A DNA stretch of 64,000 nt from positions 5,208,001 through 5,272,000 of the forward strand of contig JAQGEQ010000071.1 of assembly GCA_034620365.1 (NCBI GenBank), read 5' to 3'. The DNA comes from Pegea sp. RAD2-039 (Eukaryota > Chordata > Thaliacea > Salpida > Salpidae). The translations under genes and the position numbers were made by a program. Positions within the stretch are counted from its first letter, which is position 1. Each line of letters opens with the position of its first letter. Under the pieces are notes generated by a model. The model made no database searches, was not told the DNA's origin, and saw only the letters and a program-made list of their open reading frames with translations. Below, one piece after another: positions 50,177 through 62,947 of this stretch.

Positions 50177-51224
50177 CTTTTAAACTTATAACAACAAACT
50201 ACTAAATTAAAAATGTTTAATAGAATTTGTTACAAAAATTTGTACATATTTAGAACAACAAATAATTGGAACTACAGACATTATTGCATGATATAACATA
50301 AACCAAAAACATAATTTTGAAGTTGTTACTTCTATCTATTTTTGATAATTTTGTAATTCTACTTAAATCCTATTTAACTGAAATTACCTTTTTTAATAAT
50401 GATTTTTGATAAAAAAGATATTTCTTTAAATTGTTATACTTATTCTTATAAATAAAAATAATAAGATAATAATATAATAATATAAATAAATAATAAATAA
50501 ATAAGAGAATGAAAAGAGAGCTTTAAAACAGTACTTTGTTTCATATAAAGAAAAGTATAAAATAAAGACTGAAACAAACTAATTGCTAAATAAAAATTGA
50601 GAGAAAAAAAACACATAACTAATAACTATTACTGATTTCAAAACTATGAAAACAGTCAAAAGATACTACTAAAGTTTTTAATGCTCTATAAATAGTAAAC
50701 TTTTAAATTACCCTGAAAAGTTGACAAACATTATGGCTGATTTGATTTTTTATTTTTAAAAATAATTACATATTTTAAAAGGTTGTAAGTTTTTTTTGTG
50801 GTATATTTAGTTGGAGTTCTATTTTGAATGAGTATTTCTAACAGTTGCTCACTTTTGGGAGTCTATACATTACCAGGGGAAAAAATAAAAAGGGAAAGCA
50901 GAAGAAGAGATACTACCTTAAGAACAAACAATAAACTTCACTGGATCTAATTAGGGATCAAAGATCGAATTATTATTTCTAATCAGGGATCAAAAGAAGA
51001 ATATAATGATGAATACGGTATTGAACTTCGTCGTATTGAACTGTTTATTTATAAGTATTATTGAAAGTTTATAAAAGTTTAACAGAAACATAATTACTAT
51101 TCGATGGTAGGGCTAAATTTGGAGGATACTGTTTCTACAAGATCTTATGACAATTTTATGCAATTGTAGAAGTTAAAATTCCGTCAAATGATGGATAAAA
51201 GTAAAAAATAGGGGCATACTACTA
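50177..51224. other. Intergenic upstream of DBR1
   Basis: AT-rich, including a low-complexity aata/taata stretch near 50460-50500. No gene seen. Confidence 0.5.
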
Positions 51225-52530
51225 TACAAATAACATCTATTTAGCCCAAAATATAGAAAGCAAAAGATGTAATACATGGCATTTCGGTAGTCCTCAAAGC
51301 ATATAACAGTGAACAATTACATGTTAATGATATAAAAAAGGAAAAAAAAACAGTTTATAAATGACAGTGCTGGCAATATTATAACGGTTCAACTTCTGCT
51401 TGAACAACGCGAGCGATTCTGACATGACAATGTCTGATGGCAGCTGGTTCCAAGTATTAATTAAGCAAAATGAGAAAAAAATTTGCTCTTGGTTGATTGA
51501 TTTTGTAAAGATTTTGGAAACATAATTTCTCCATTTAAGTCATGATAGAGTAATGCCAAGGTCTAAGACCGAAGCTATTTGTGGAATAATAAATCCATTG
51601 ATAAAATATTGGTTTAAGGAATTTTCAGCTGGTTAACGGGAGAAAGTTATAACTTCAGACTTTGTGAGCTGGATTCTGAGCTGCCAGTTCATAGATCAGT
51701 TTTTTATAGAGTGTAGCGCAGTTTGGAGTTTTGAAGGATTGCAAGATAATAGCTTGATATCATCTGCATACACAAACACACTGACATCATCTACTGCTAC
51801 TAATCTTCCAATGAGGCCTTCGATGAAAATTAAAAAGAGGAGAGGACCTAGAACGAAACTCTGAGGAACATCACTGGTGACTTGACTAGGAGTAGATAAA
51901 GATCTTTCTACCCGAGTTTGTTGGATTCTACCTGGTAAGTAATGTTTAATCCAATTTAAGATAAAGCTAATTAAGACGATTTTTGAACTTTGTAAAAGAT
52001 TTATGAGCTTGTTGTGTGGGACACAATGATGTCACAAGGAGTATTACTTTCATATTGGGCTCATTAAAAAATGTTGAGTTGATAAAATGTTTGAATTTCT
52101 CAATTGACTCTTTGACGATGTTAGTAAACCTTTAGTAAATAGTATTGATGTTTTTGGTAGAGTTTAAAAAAGAAATCCTGATAGAAATTGATTCCACCAT
52201 AATTTCCACAGTAAAATTTTCATTTTCTTGAAGTTTTGACGTTCATAAAAAAAGTTTGATGAAGCTTGAATTCAAACATGTTGTTGTGATCGCATGTCGG
52301 AGCAAAAGGTTCTTTTTGATCAACGTAGATAATGTTCTGAGGGTTTGATATGTTAAGAAGATCCAAAGTATTACCACTAATTTGGGTCGAAAAAGTAACT
52401 ATCTGAGATTGGTCATTGGCATCGAGGAAGCTTACAAGAGCATGACTTGCTAATGACCATTCTAGCAGATAACCAGTAAGCCACAAAACATCAAAGTATA
52501 AAGTCGAAAGAGTTACTGATAAAAACATGG
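51225..52530 (-). mobile_element. CR1/L2-like LINE, copy C: rearranged EN-RT fragment
   Basis: The minus strand holds broken non-LTR retrotransposon protein pieces. At 52220-52528 is the end of an AP-endonuclease-like domain (SFLDANDQSQIVTF, GNTLDLLN, then CDHNNMFEF in the place of the SDH motif). A linker follows, then at about 51730-52030 reverse transcriptase (VPHNKL, DVPQSFVLGPLLFLIFIEGL, VYADDIKLLS with the YADD catalytic box). At about 51345-51460 is the RT C-terminus (WNQLPSDIVMSESLALFKQK). The early RT motifs are missing, so the copy is internally deleted, with frameshifts and stops. The 3' UTR matches copies A, B and D, but the terminal GGTGCC block is absent. Confidence 0.85.
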
Positions 52531-53924
52531 TTGTTTCTATATAACTTATCCTAAATTACATTTAATTAGAATAAAATATTATAGAATTTTTTTACGCAAA
52601 TGACCATAATTATTGTACAAAATGGTCTTAATACACTTATGACTAAATTTAATCGTGTGTAATTCAAGCACGAGTTGTCCTCTCTCCGCATGTCTTCTTA
52701 ATTGGCTTAAGTTTTGTTGTGAAAAAAATGATTTTGTTTTAATTACTGTAAAAAGAATTGTTTAAATATTTTTATGAGTGTAAAGAGTTTGTATTTGAAG
52801 AGCTATGTAAAGTATTTTATGAAAGGTTTATGAAGAACTCCTTTATTTACTTTCAGTCATATTATTTTTATTTGAACTTTACGAGAAATTTAATTTGTAA
52901 AGATCTAATTAAACTTCTTGACTCTAATTTTTCCTGGATTTGTTTTTAATGACTTTTTTATCTTTGTAGCTAATCTTTTATTTCTTTGATTATTAACTTA
53001 GTTGTTAAATGAGAAAGTTAATACAAATTATGAAAATAATCTTAAATGTTTTACAATACTTTATAAAATATAGTCTTTCAATAAAATAAATTTAAAATGA
53101 ATATATTTTGAAATCTATTTATTTTTTATATATCTCAAACAGTGTAGTTGGAATGTTATAAATCACTATAATATATAATGAGACAAAATTTAAAATATAA
53201 TAAAGTTTTGAAAACTGTGTTTAAGTTGAAACAAATATTGTTAATAAAATTTACAAACGTCTGATAATTATTATGAAGTTATTTATATTATTTCTTATAA
53301 TTTCTTTTTTTAGTTTTAATTCATTTATTTTTGAGCTTTACAAATTATCTATAGTTTTTAATAAATTTTTGGTAAACTTGAAGCTATTGAATTTGTTCTA
53401 AAACTTAAAAAAAATTGTTTATTAAGCTAAGCAAATATTAAAAAATTAATAAGTGCCATGAATAAAATATAGATACTTTTCTGGAAACTTTTGAGCAGCT
53501 TTAGAATTTTTATTTAAATTTTATTTTTGGAGTTTCTTTTAATTTGATTATTCAACATAAAAATTTATTTTTAGATAGTTTTATATTCTTTAATTTCATA
53601 TTGCCTGAAAATATTTTAAATTTTTTATTATATGTATAATGAATTTTACCTATATTTATTTATAATAATGATTAATAAATATCATTTATAAATCGTCTTA
53701 TATCCAAAAATAATATATTAATGATGTGAAATTATATATTAAATATATAAAGAATTAAATAGTTTATGATAATGTATACAAAAATGGAAAAACATTTTTG
53801 TTGAATCATTAAATTTCAATTTTTAGCTTGAATAGAACAGTTTGTTTAATTTGAAGCTTTTTATATTGTTATTTTAAATATTGAGGTAATAATTTTTAAT
53901 ATTTTTCATCTCACAGCTTTTAAA
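52531..53924. other. Intergenic upstream of EXOSC7
   Basis: Very AT-rich. A 63-codon plus-strand frame at 52758 is Phe/Tyr-rich and not convincing. A good acceptor (tttttcatctcacag) ends 8 bases before the EXOSC7 ATG, so a 5' UTR intron or a trans-splice acceptor is possible. Confidence 0.5.
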
Positions 53925-54797
53925 ATGACTTCTATTGCATTAAGTGATTCAGAAAGATTTTTTATCATTCAAGGAATTCAAGAAGGCATAAGAACTGATG
54001 GAAGATCATGTGACAACTATCGTTGTATTGAGCTAGAAACTGGTCTATTACCAAACACTTATGGATCTTCAAGACTCCGTCTCGGAAATACTGAATTATT
54101 GGCTGGAATTAAGATAGAATTAGGGAAACCAAACCCACAAACTCCTGATGAAGGTCTAATTAAGTTTCATGTTGATTGTTCTCCAAATGCAACTCCTTTA
54201 TTTCAAAGTAAACATGGTCAAGAACTTAGTAATGCTGTTTGTAGTCACTTAACAAGAGTCTATGCAAATAAGAATTGTATTGATTTAAAACAGCTTTGTA
54301 TTGTACCAAATGTACATTGTTGGTTAGTACATGTTGATGTTTTAGTGCTTGAATATGGAGGAAACTTATGTGATTCTGTTTCAATTGCTACAAAAGCAGC
54401 TTTGTATAATTGTGGCATTCCAAATGTAACTGTAATACCTGGAGATGAAGGTGAAGTTGAAATCTGTCTTCCAGATGATCCAACTAATGTTAAGAAATTA
54501 AAAACTACAAACTGTCCTATTCTTGTTACTGTCAGTAAAGTTGGAAGTAGACATATAGTTGATGCTACACCAGAAGAGGAAAACTGTAGTAGTGCTTCTT
54601 TGATCTTTGGAATTACAAATAAAGGTTTAGTAGCAGGTGTAAAGAAAGTTGGCCATGGAAGTCTGTTCCCTGAAAGTATTACTGAGATGCTGGAAACTGC
54701 TAAAGATCTCGGTAAACATGTAAATCATGCTTTTGTTAAACTTATGAAGACTGAATCAGCAATTGCTAAAGATGTTGAAAAAACTGGTTATCTCTAA
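53925..54797 (+). CDS. EXOSC7: Exosome complex component RRP42
   Basis: A 290-residue RNase PH-fold subunit of the ring of the RNA exosome, the 3'-5' RNA processing and decay complex of nucleus and cytosol. Human EXOSC7 has 291 residues. Conserved blocks are GIQEGIRTDGRSCDNYRCIE (17-36), GSSRLRLGNTELLAGIK, DCSPNATPLF and GGNLCDSVSIATKAAL. In the family this subunit lacks catalysis, and nothing here suggests otherwise. One exon. A polyadenylation signal AATAAA lies at 54881-54886, and the next gene's ATG follows at 55011, so the two plus-strand genes are tightly spaced. Confidence 0.93.
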   Translation: MTSIALSDSERFFIIQGIQEGIRTDGRSCDNYRCIELETGLLPNTYGSSRLRLGNTELLAGIKIELGKPNPQTPDEGLIKFHVDCSPNATPLFQSKHGQELSNAVCSHLTRVYANKNCIDLKQLCIVPNVHCWLVHVDVLVLEYGGNLCDSVSIATKAALYNCGIPNVTVIPGDEGEVEICLPDDPTNVKKLKTTNCPILVTVSKVGSRHIVDATPEEENCSSASLIFGITNKGLVAGVKKVGHGSLFPESITEMLETAKDLGKHVNHAFVKLMKTESAIAKDVEKTGYL

Positions 54798-55010
54798 ATT
54801 TATTTTTATAGAAATAGTTTTGATAATCTTAGTCAAATTTTTTAATAGTTTTCAAATAATTGTTTTTTTATTTTGAATTCAATAAATAGTGAGATTTACG
54901 GAGCAAAACTTCCTTAGACATCCTTAACTTAATCTTGTAAGATTACTGTTGCAGTGATACAATTTATATAGCTTGTTTTTTATGTAAGGTTCTTGTAATT
55001 GTTTTTATTT

Positions 55011-58000
55011 ATGGCCAAATTAAAAGATTTATCAACACCTGAAATCACTCCTGAAAAAGAAAAGTATTATAGAGAGATCTTTAATAAATTAGATTTTGAT
55101 AGCGATGGTAGAATTGATGTTGATGATTTGAAAAATGCTTTTAGTGCTAATGACTATCCACATGTACCTGGACAAGCAGAAGTAACTTGTTTGTTGATGT
55201 GTCTTTAGGTTGATGATTTAATTTGATATTTTTTAGAGCTTTATAAATGCTGGAGATAGAGATTCTGATGGAATAATTGATGTGACTGATTTTATTAAAT
55301 ATCTTCATGAACATGAACTTAAACTACGTTTAATGTTTAAACATTTTGATAGAAATCAAGATGGTAAGCTAATAATTTGTAGATTTTAGAATTATTATTC
55401 TAGATGCTTCATATTACTAAACTTTATGAATTATTTAATATTTTTTCAGCATTTTTTACTATGATACTCTTATTATTTGCAAAATTGTTCTGTTAGTTTA
55501 TTTTACATCATTTCCGTTCGACATTTCAGTTATTTAATATTTTTAAACGTTTGTAAATCATCCTTAACTTATTAGTTAGACTGTATTGGTTAGTTAACCT
55601 TTTTTTTAATAATTAATTTTTAGATCTCACTGAAAATTTTTTATCCACATTTTAGTTGTGATGTAAATTGTTCACAATTTGTTCATGTAAATTGTTCTTC
55701 AGGTGAAATTTGTAAAAGAGAGCTGAAAGAAGCTTTGCAATCTGTGGGTATTGAACTAACTGATAAACAAGCCTCCAATTATATCAAACGGTTTATATTT
55801 TATTGATTATTTATAATGAATATTTATAAAAAGTTTATATTTATCTAATATTTAATTGATAAGTTTTTAATCAACCACGGTTTCGTCATTTTTACCAAAT
55901 TTTCAATATTTTATAGTTGGGATAATAACAATAGTTCATCTATAGACCTAGATGAATGGATTGAAGTGCAATTATTATATCCTTCAACTAATCTCAAAGA
56001 TATTCTTTCTTATTGGAAACATGAAACTGTAAGTCCCATTTATTTCTTCTCAGTTTTTTAAATTATCATTTCTACAACTTTCATATCGATCTAACATTTT
56101 TTATTCATTTCTAAACATTACTTACTTTCTACTCATATTTACAATAAATAACTAGTTAACGAGGAAGCTGTTCTGCATCAATACAGCTCCTTGAATTAAT
56201 TCTACAATAAACAAGTGCAAAGAAGTTTGTTATCATGTCATGTAAGGTGGCTTGATTTGCTTTTTCATTCTTTATTTTACGACTAATTTGTTGTTAATAA
56301 TGTGACATCATTAAACATAAACACGATAAAAAAACCGGTTATTCTGAACACTTCTTTAAAACTAACAGATTATTTGGTTGGTGATTGAGAGTACTAAGGA
56401 CTCATCTGCTTCTAACAACTTAGTAATCTGATCCACTTACGCAGAAAACAAAAATAAACATTTTACTTTAGTATTTGGATAGTGGAGAGAGTCTTTTAGT
56501 TCCGGATGACTACAGCGAAGAAGATAGAAGATCAGGACTTGTTTTTAGGCGTCTTATATGTGGGGCGACAGCTGGGGCGGTTTCACGGACATGTACAGCT
56601 CCCTTGGACCGTTTAAAAGTTATGATGCAGGTCAGGAAATTTTGCTTGGACATATTTTTATATTTATCAGTTTCATTTGAAACTTATTTGCCTCGATAAC
56701 GACCTTGATTGATTTAAAGTATTTAAAAAGATCGATAAGTTTTTGAAATGTCAAGTGTTGTCAGAAAGACTATTTTCAGGTACATGCCAGTAAAGCAAAT
56801 GGCATGGGTGTTGTATCTACCTACAAAGCAGTAGTTACTGAAGGTGGAATCCGAGCTTTTTGGAGAGGAAATGGAATCAATGTTTTAAAGGTTTCTTTTT
56901 CACTTTTCGACGAAACTCAGTTTATTTTGAATAATATTTTTCACTTAATTTGTTTGTAGATTGCGCCTGAAACCGCTATTAAGTTCATGGCGTTCGAACA
57001 TATGAAACAAATACTAAAAAACAACCGAAAACAAGAAACAGGAGCTTGTGATCGATTTGTAGCTGGTGCTATTGCTGGTGTAGTGTCTCAAACATCTATA
57101 TATCCTTTAGAAGTAAGTACTTCTAGTTTAAACATCTTTTAAATTTGATTATATCTTGATGTCGTTGACTTTATGAGTAATTTGAAATCATGTTGACGAT
57201 ATAAGAGAAAGCAAATATTTGTTTGTTTTAGTAGGTGTGTGTGATAAATAGTTTTTAAATCTAGTTTTTTGACAGCAGTCCGCATGTATGTAACGTAATC
57301 TAATTTGTAATATGTTATCTTCATATTTCTACATATAGTCATTTTAAAACTAAATTTAAAACCTTCATCATATCATGATGAATATTTTATTAAATATTTC
57401 TGACTAATTCTGATAAAAACTAATTTATCAAGTTAGATTTCTGGTGTAGTTACTTCAACGATATTCTCTATTTTTTTTCATTTCTAAATATAACATTAAA
57501 AAATGTGTATTTGTAAGAGAGATATTTATAACAGGTCGTAAAAACTCGACTTGCAATTAGAAAAACTGGTCAATACAACGGAATATTACATTGTGCGAAA
57601 TCACTTTACAAACGAGAAGGAATAAGATGCTTTTTCAAAGGTTATGTTCCCAACTTAATAGGAATCATTCCGTATGCAGGAATAGATTTATGTGTATATG
57701 AAGTAAGCTAAAAAGCGAAATAAAATCTTCTGTAATTGAAAATTTACTTTGTAGACTTTTAAAAATCAATATTTAAAAAGAGCTGAACTGAAAGAACCAA
57801 GTTCCTTGCTTATAATAGCGTCTGGCTGTCTATCTACAACATGTGGACAGTTAGCTAGTTATCCATTTGCACTGGTCAGGACAAAGATGCAAGCTACTGG
57901 TAACATGACACAACTAACTTTTCAAGTTCCTTTTGAACCATGAACAACTTTTTTGACTTTTAGATAATGAACACAGAAGGAAAAGAGGAGGAATGTTTTC

Positions 58001-58226
58001 ATTATTTAAATCTATTTTTCAATCGGAAGGAATATTTGGCCTCTATCGTGGGTTAGGGCCGAATTTTATGAAAGTAAAATGCTTTTTACAAATTATTTCA
58101 TTTTTGAATAGTTTGCTTCAACAGTTTTATGTTAATTTTCTTTCAACTTTTCAGGTAGCACCCGCAGTTAGCATTAGTTATCTAGTTTATGAAAAGATGC
58201 GACTTCAGCTTGGAGTCTACAAGTAA
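55011..58226 (+). CDS. SLC25A24: Calcium-binding mitochondrial ATP-Mg/phosphate carrier (SCaMC)
   Basis: A 471-residue inner mitochondrial membrane carrier that exchanges ATP-Mg for phosphate under Ca2+ control. Eleven exons: 55011-55181, 55237-55363, 55703-55790, 55917-56028, 56472-56630, 56780-56890, 56960-57112, 57535-57702, 57755-57899, 57964-58073, 58155-58226. The N-terminal half has four EF-hand loops ([48 protein letters not shown]; the fourth lacks the central Gly). Three mitochondrial-carrier repeats follow with signatures PLDRLKV (from 210), YPLEVVKTR and YPFALVRTK. The length matches the SCaMC family (human SCaMC-1 has 477). The paralogue number (SLC25A23/24/25) is not resolved. 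Confidence 0.93.
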
Positions 58227-59760
58227 TTTGAAAGAATCCAATTTAAAAGTAAGAAATCTGTAGATTTGTAATTTGAAATTATTCATCTTCTAAATTGATC
58301 ATAACTAGATGAAACTGAATCAAACTCTTTTTTAGAAGATATAATTATCAAAAAAGGCAAAGATGAATGGAGAAGACGGCAGAGAAACTTATAATTTAAA
58401 TTGTTCTACAAGAGTGATGTAAACTCAAAGTTCAAACCATCTTTCTTCAATTCGTTTTAAAAGATAATCAAAACAAAAGACAAAATTTAGCAACAGAATT
58501 GTAATTTAACAACTTGACATTGTGATATAATCCGTGTTATATGAGGGTTTTTGAAATATCTTGAATCCTATCACTTCCATATCTCTTATTTATTTTTTAT
58601 TTTATCTTTGGCATTCTGATCTTTACTACAGCTTCCTTTTCCTCTTTTATGTTTTTATTTGATGATCAAGACACATTCTATTTGTAATATTTTATATTTA
58701 AGGTTTCAGCTAACACATTTCAACAATTTAATTACTTGTTATTTTTTTAGCTATTTGGTAAAAATTGATATTTTGTAATCTGAAAAGGTTTTAAACAAAT
58801 TTTCAACCAAGCCCTCTTTTAACAACAGTCATTTACAAAATGCATCAAGAAAAATATTTCTACGATTAATCAAACATGTGACTGCAAACTTGTTTTCATA
58901 ATTTTTAGGTATTCCAGTTTAAAAATAAATTAAAAGCTTGTCTAGTTACCTGATTTATTCCACGTTGCTCTAGACGATAAAGCACTTTTCGTAAAAGCTT
59001 AACTCCTTGCTACTAAGATAATAGCTTTAATACGAGAAACAGAATCTTAATTAATGAAGATTAACTTCTAAGATTAGTTTGTTAAACGAATGTAAATGAG
59101 ACAGAACATCATAAAAAATATCAAATTAAATGATTCTTAAACTAAGAAACGACCATTCTTGTATAAGCTCCTTAAAAATAGGATATACTCTTGCAGAATT
59201 AAGCTGCTTTTTCACTGCGAATAAATGGATTATTGCAAATTGAGAAACTACTAAAGCTTCTGGAGCTTTATTTAGTAATTAGTTTTGGTAGTTGATTACA
59301 ATGTTTAACGGTTAATACGTCGAGATTGGAGTGAATAAGAAAGTTTTTAAATCTATAAAAAGCATTGGTAGCAGCTTGAATCAGTATTTCAAGGCTTTGA
59401 AAGCAAGCCTGTTAAAAATTCTGACTCAATCAAAATATTTTCTAAGCCTTGACAAGTAAGTCATGTGAGGTTTTTATAACTAATTCGTTGTTAATAATTG
59501 CTCTATCCCATGAGATTTACAAGTGATATAATTTAACCATCACAAATATTCTTACTTTTGTTTTTCATCTTATTTTTAAATCATCAATTTTGCGTCTCAT
59601 TATTTTTTAAAATCTTTTTTATAGTTTTTGATTAATGAGTTTGAGTCATTATTTATTTAACAAACTCTAGTTCAAAAATAACACTTAAGAAAATTTGCGA
59701 CTTATATTTCATAAGATTTTAAATATAATAAAAGACTTTAAATATAATTTTTAATTATAT
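58227..59760. other. Intergenic, no gene seen
   Basis: AT-rich; nothing recognised. Confidence 0.5.
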
Positions 59761-60012
59761 TTTTTAATTTCAATAAATGCTTGGAAGGGTGCCTAAAGAG
59801 AGCACCTCTCGCTAACATACATTCTCACAAATAAAATCTATTAAGTTAGAAATATAAAAAGAGAATAAAAGCTTAGATAAAAATCAAAAGATGTAATACA
59901 TGGCATTTCAGTAGTCCTTAAAGCATATAACAGTGAACAATAACATAGAACTAAAGTAATATAAAAAAAGGAAAAAATCAGTTTAGAAATGACAGTGTTG
60001 GCAATACTATAT
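59761..60012 (-). mobile_element. CR1/L2-like LINE 3' end, copy D
   Basis: Same 3' terminal unit as copies A and B: rc of ttcaataaatgc, the GGTGCC and ACCTCTCGCTAACA block, the tacatggcatttc stretch, and the end of the RT frame (gacagtgttggcaat). It carries a short internal insertion near 59864-59888 compared with copy B. Confidence 0.75.
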
Positions 60013-61011
60013 ATATAATAACAGAATTTATTAACGTACCATGTGATATGAGCTTATTAAGATGTAATGTGTGTCGTCTGAGCTGATATAACTTGAGGGA
60101 AGAAATAATGGAAAAGATAATTAGATAAAAACTATTTGTAGGGAGCAATGAAAGTCATTCAACTTCAAATGTAAAAAAAAGATTTATGAATTCTAAAACA
60201 AATTAACTAGATGTTGTCAATGATTTCTAGTTTTGCTTTTCTAAGCGTTGAAAACAATCTTTTAAAAACTGAATATTCATTTTCGATTTAGGCCAGTTAC
60301 TTCATAAACTTTTACTTTTTCTCGGGAGTATTTTTGAACTTATTCTACATTTATGAAGCACATGATATAATTTCCAGACAAAAATATTTTTAGTTAATAT
60401 AATTTATTAACGCAAAAGAACTGATACACAAATATCATTTGATTGAAATTTTGAGGATGGTTATTTTTGGGCGAAATGAACAAACCATTATTATTTTTAC
60501 CGCTTTTTGGATTGTAGTGAAATTAAATTTTAAAGTCTAGCGGCAAATGTTATTTGACGATTTAGTTTTAGTGAGAAGAAAATTCTTTTTTTAACAAAAC
60601 CTCTAAATAACTTTCTTCTTATTATATTAATATTTAATTTAGCATTGATACGACAAACGTCTGGTTGGAAAGAAAGAGCTGCTATTAGTGCCTCCTAACT
60701 ACTAGACCTTTTACAAACCAATCTCAGAACAAAATGATAAATCTGCTTCTAGAACTTTCCTCACAAATATTTTGCTTTAAATGGAAGTTGAAGATTAGGT
60801 GGTTTGAGATTACAATCAAAAATTACTTGAAAATCTTTCTGAAAATTTCATTCATAAAGTGTCGAGGTGACTTGAACGGAAGAAAGACAAGATGAGATTA
60901 AATCAAGAAATAAGATTAAAGAATCGGATGAATATATTGCTGCCCATAAAAAATAACCAAAGACAAAATCATGTCTACGTTGACAATTTATTGACGGGAA
61001 AAGACAAATAA
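60013..61011. other. Intergenic downstream of RPS9
   Basis: AT-rich; no gene seen. Confidence 0.5.
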
Positions 61012-62155
<1,144 letters not shown>

Positions 62156-62160
62156 TGTTG

Positions 62161-62895
62161 CTAAGATATGAAAAAGATTTTAATTTATATATAAATCTAG
62201 TAGCAAAAATAATAACAATTTGCCATTTAGTCAAATAAGTTTATAATATAATCAAGTTATATTTTATTATTATAAATTTGAATTAGAATCAGATGTATTA
62301 GAAAACATATTTTTAGCTAAAAGTGATTTAGATAAAAATAAAGTTATAAGAAATTGGGTTTATGAGAATATAAGTCTATGTTACATTGTAGATTATTTTT
62401 AAATTTTGTTTAAAAACATAAATCTCTTCAATATCTTTATAAAATGATATAAATAATCAATGTTATAAATAAAAATATATTTAAGTTCATTTTAAATAAA
62501 AATTTAATTATATATTTAAACTATTTACCAACCAAAATTTTTACAACAAAATAGAACTATAGATTATATTAAATATTACTTTTAAATTACAAGTTATCCA
62601 AACTTAAAATATAAAATTTATAGGAAATATCAATTTTTTTCAATGAAATAATTTTAAAGAACTCAATTATACATTACTATTAAATTTTAAACAAATATTT
62701 TATACAAACTATAATAAATTAATCAGCAGCGTCAAATAGGAAGTAAAATTTCTTTCAAAGTTTTGAAATTTCGGCAAATAAGATAAACATAAAAAAATAA
62801 AATACAACACCAATGAAAAACGTTATCTAGCTAGTTAAATTGCCAACTTTTAATCATTTATAAATGAATAAAAATAATAAAAATAAAGAACTAAC
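62161..62895 (-). other. RPS9 leader intron
   Basis: AT-rich sequence between the probable leader exon and the coding start. Ribosomal protein introns often host snoRNAs; I could not recognise box C/D or H/ACA elements here by eye. Confidence 0.5.
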
Positions 62896-62947
62896 CTGTC
62901 AGCAAGGATTAAAACGGCCAATATTACGTAGCAAACCAAAAAGAGAG
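62896..62947 (-). promoter_or_regulatory. Probable RPS9 5'-TOP leader exon
   Basis: On the minus strand a pyrimidine tract (CTCTCTTTTTGG) starts a short GC-richer segment that ends at a donor (gacag|gttagt, exon edge 62896). Its acceptor would be the one just before the RPS9 ATG. Ribosomal protein mRNAs typically begin with such a terminal oligopyrimidine tract, which places them under growth-dependent translational control. The transcription start is inferred. Confidence 0.6.

Noticed and set aside
51664-51864. Plus-strand 66-codon frame
   Set aside because: It is the antisense shadow of the LINE reverse transcriptase region carrying YADD.
52758-52949. 63-codon Phe/Tyr-rich frame
   Set aside because: Composition follows AT-rich base bias and no motif is present.
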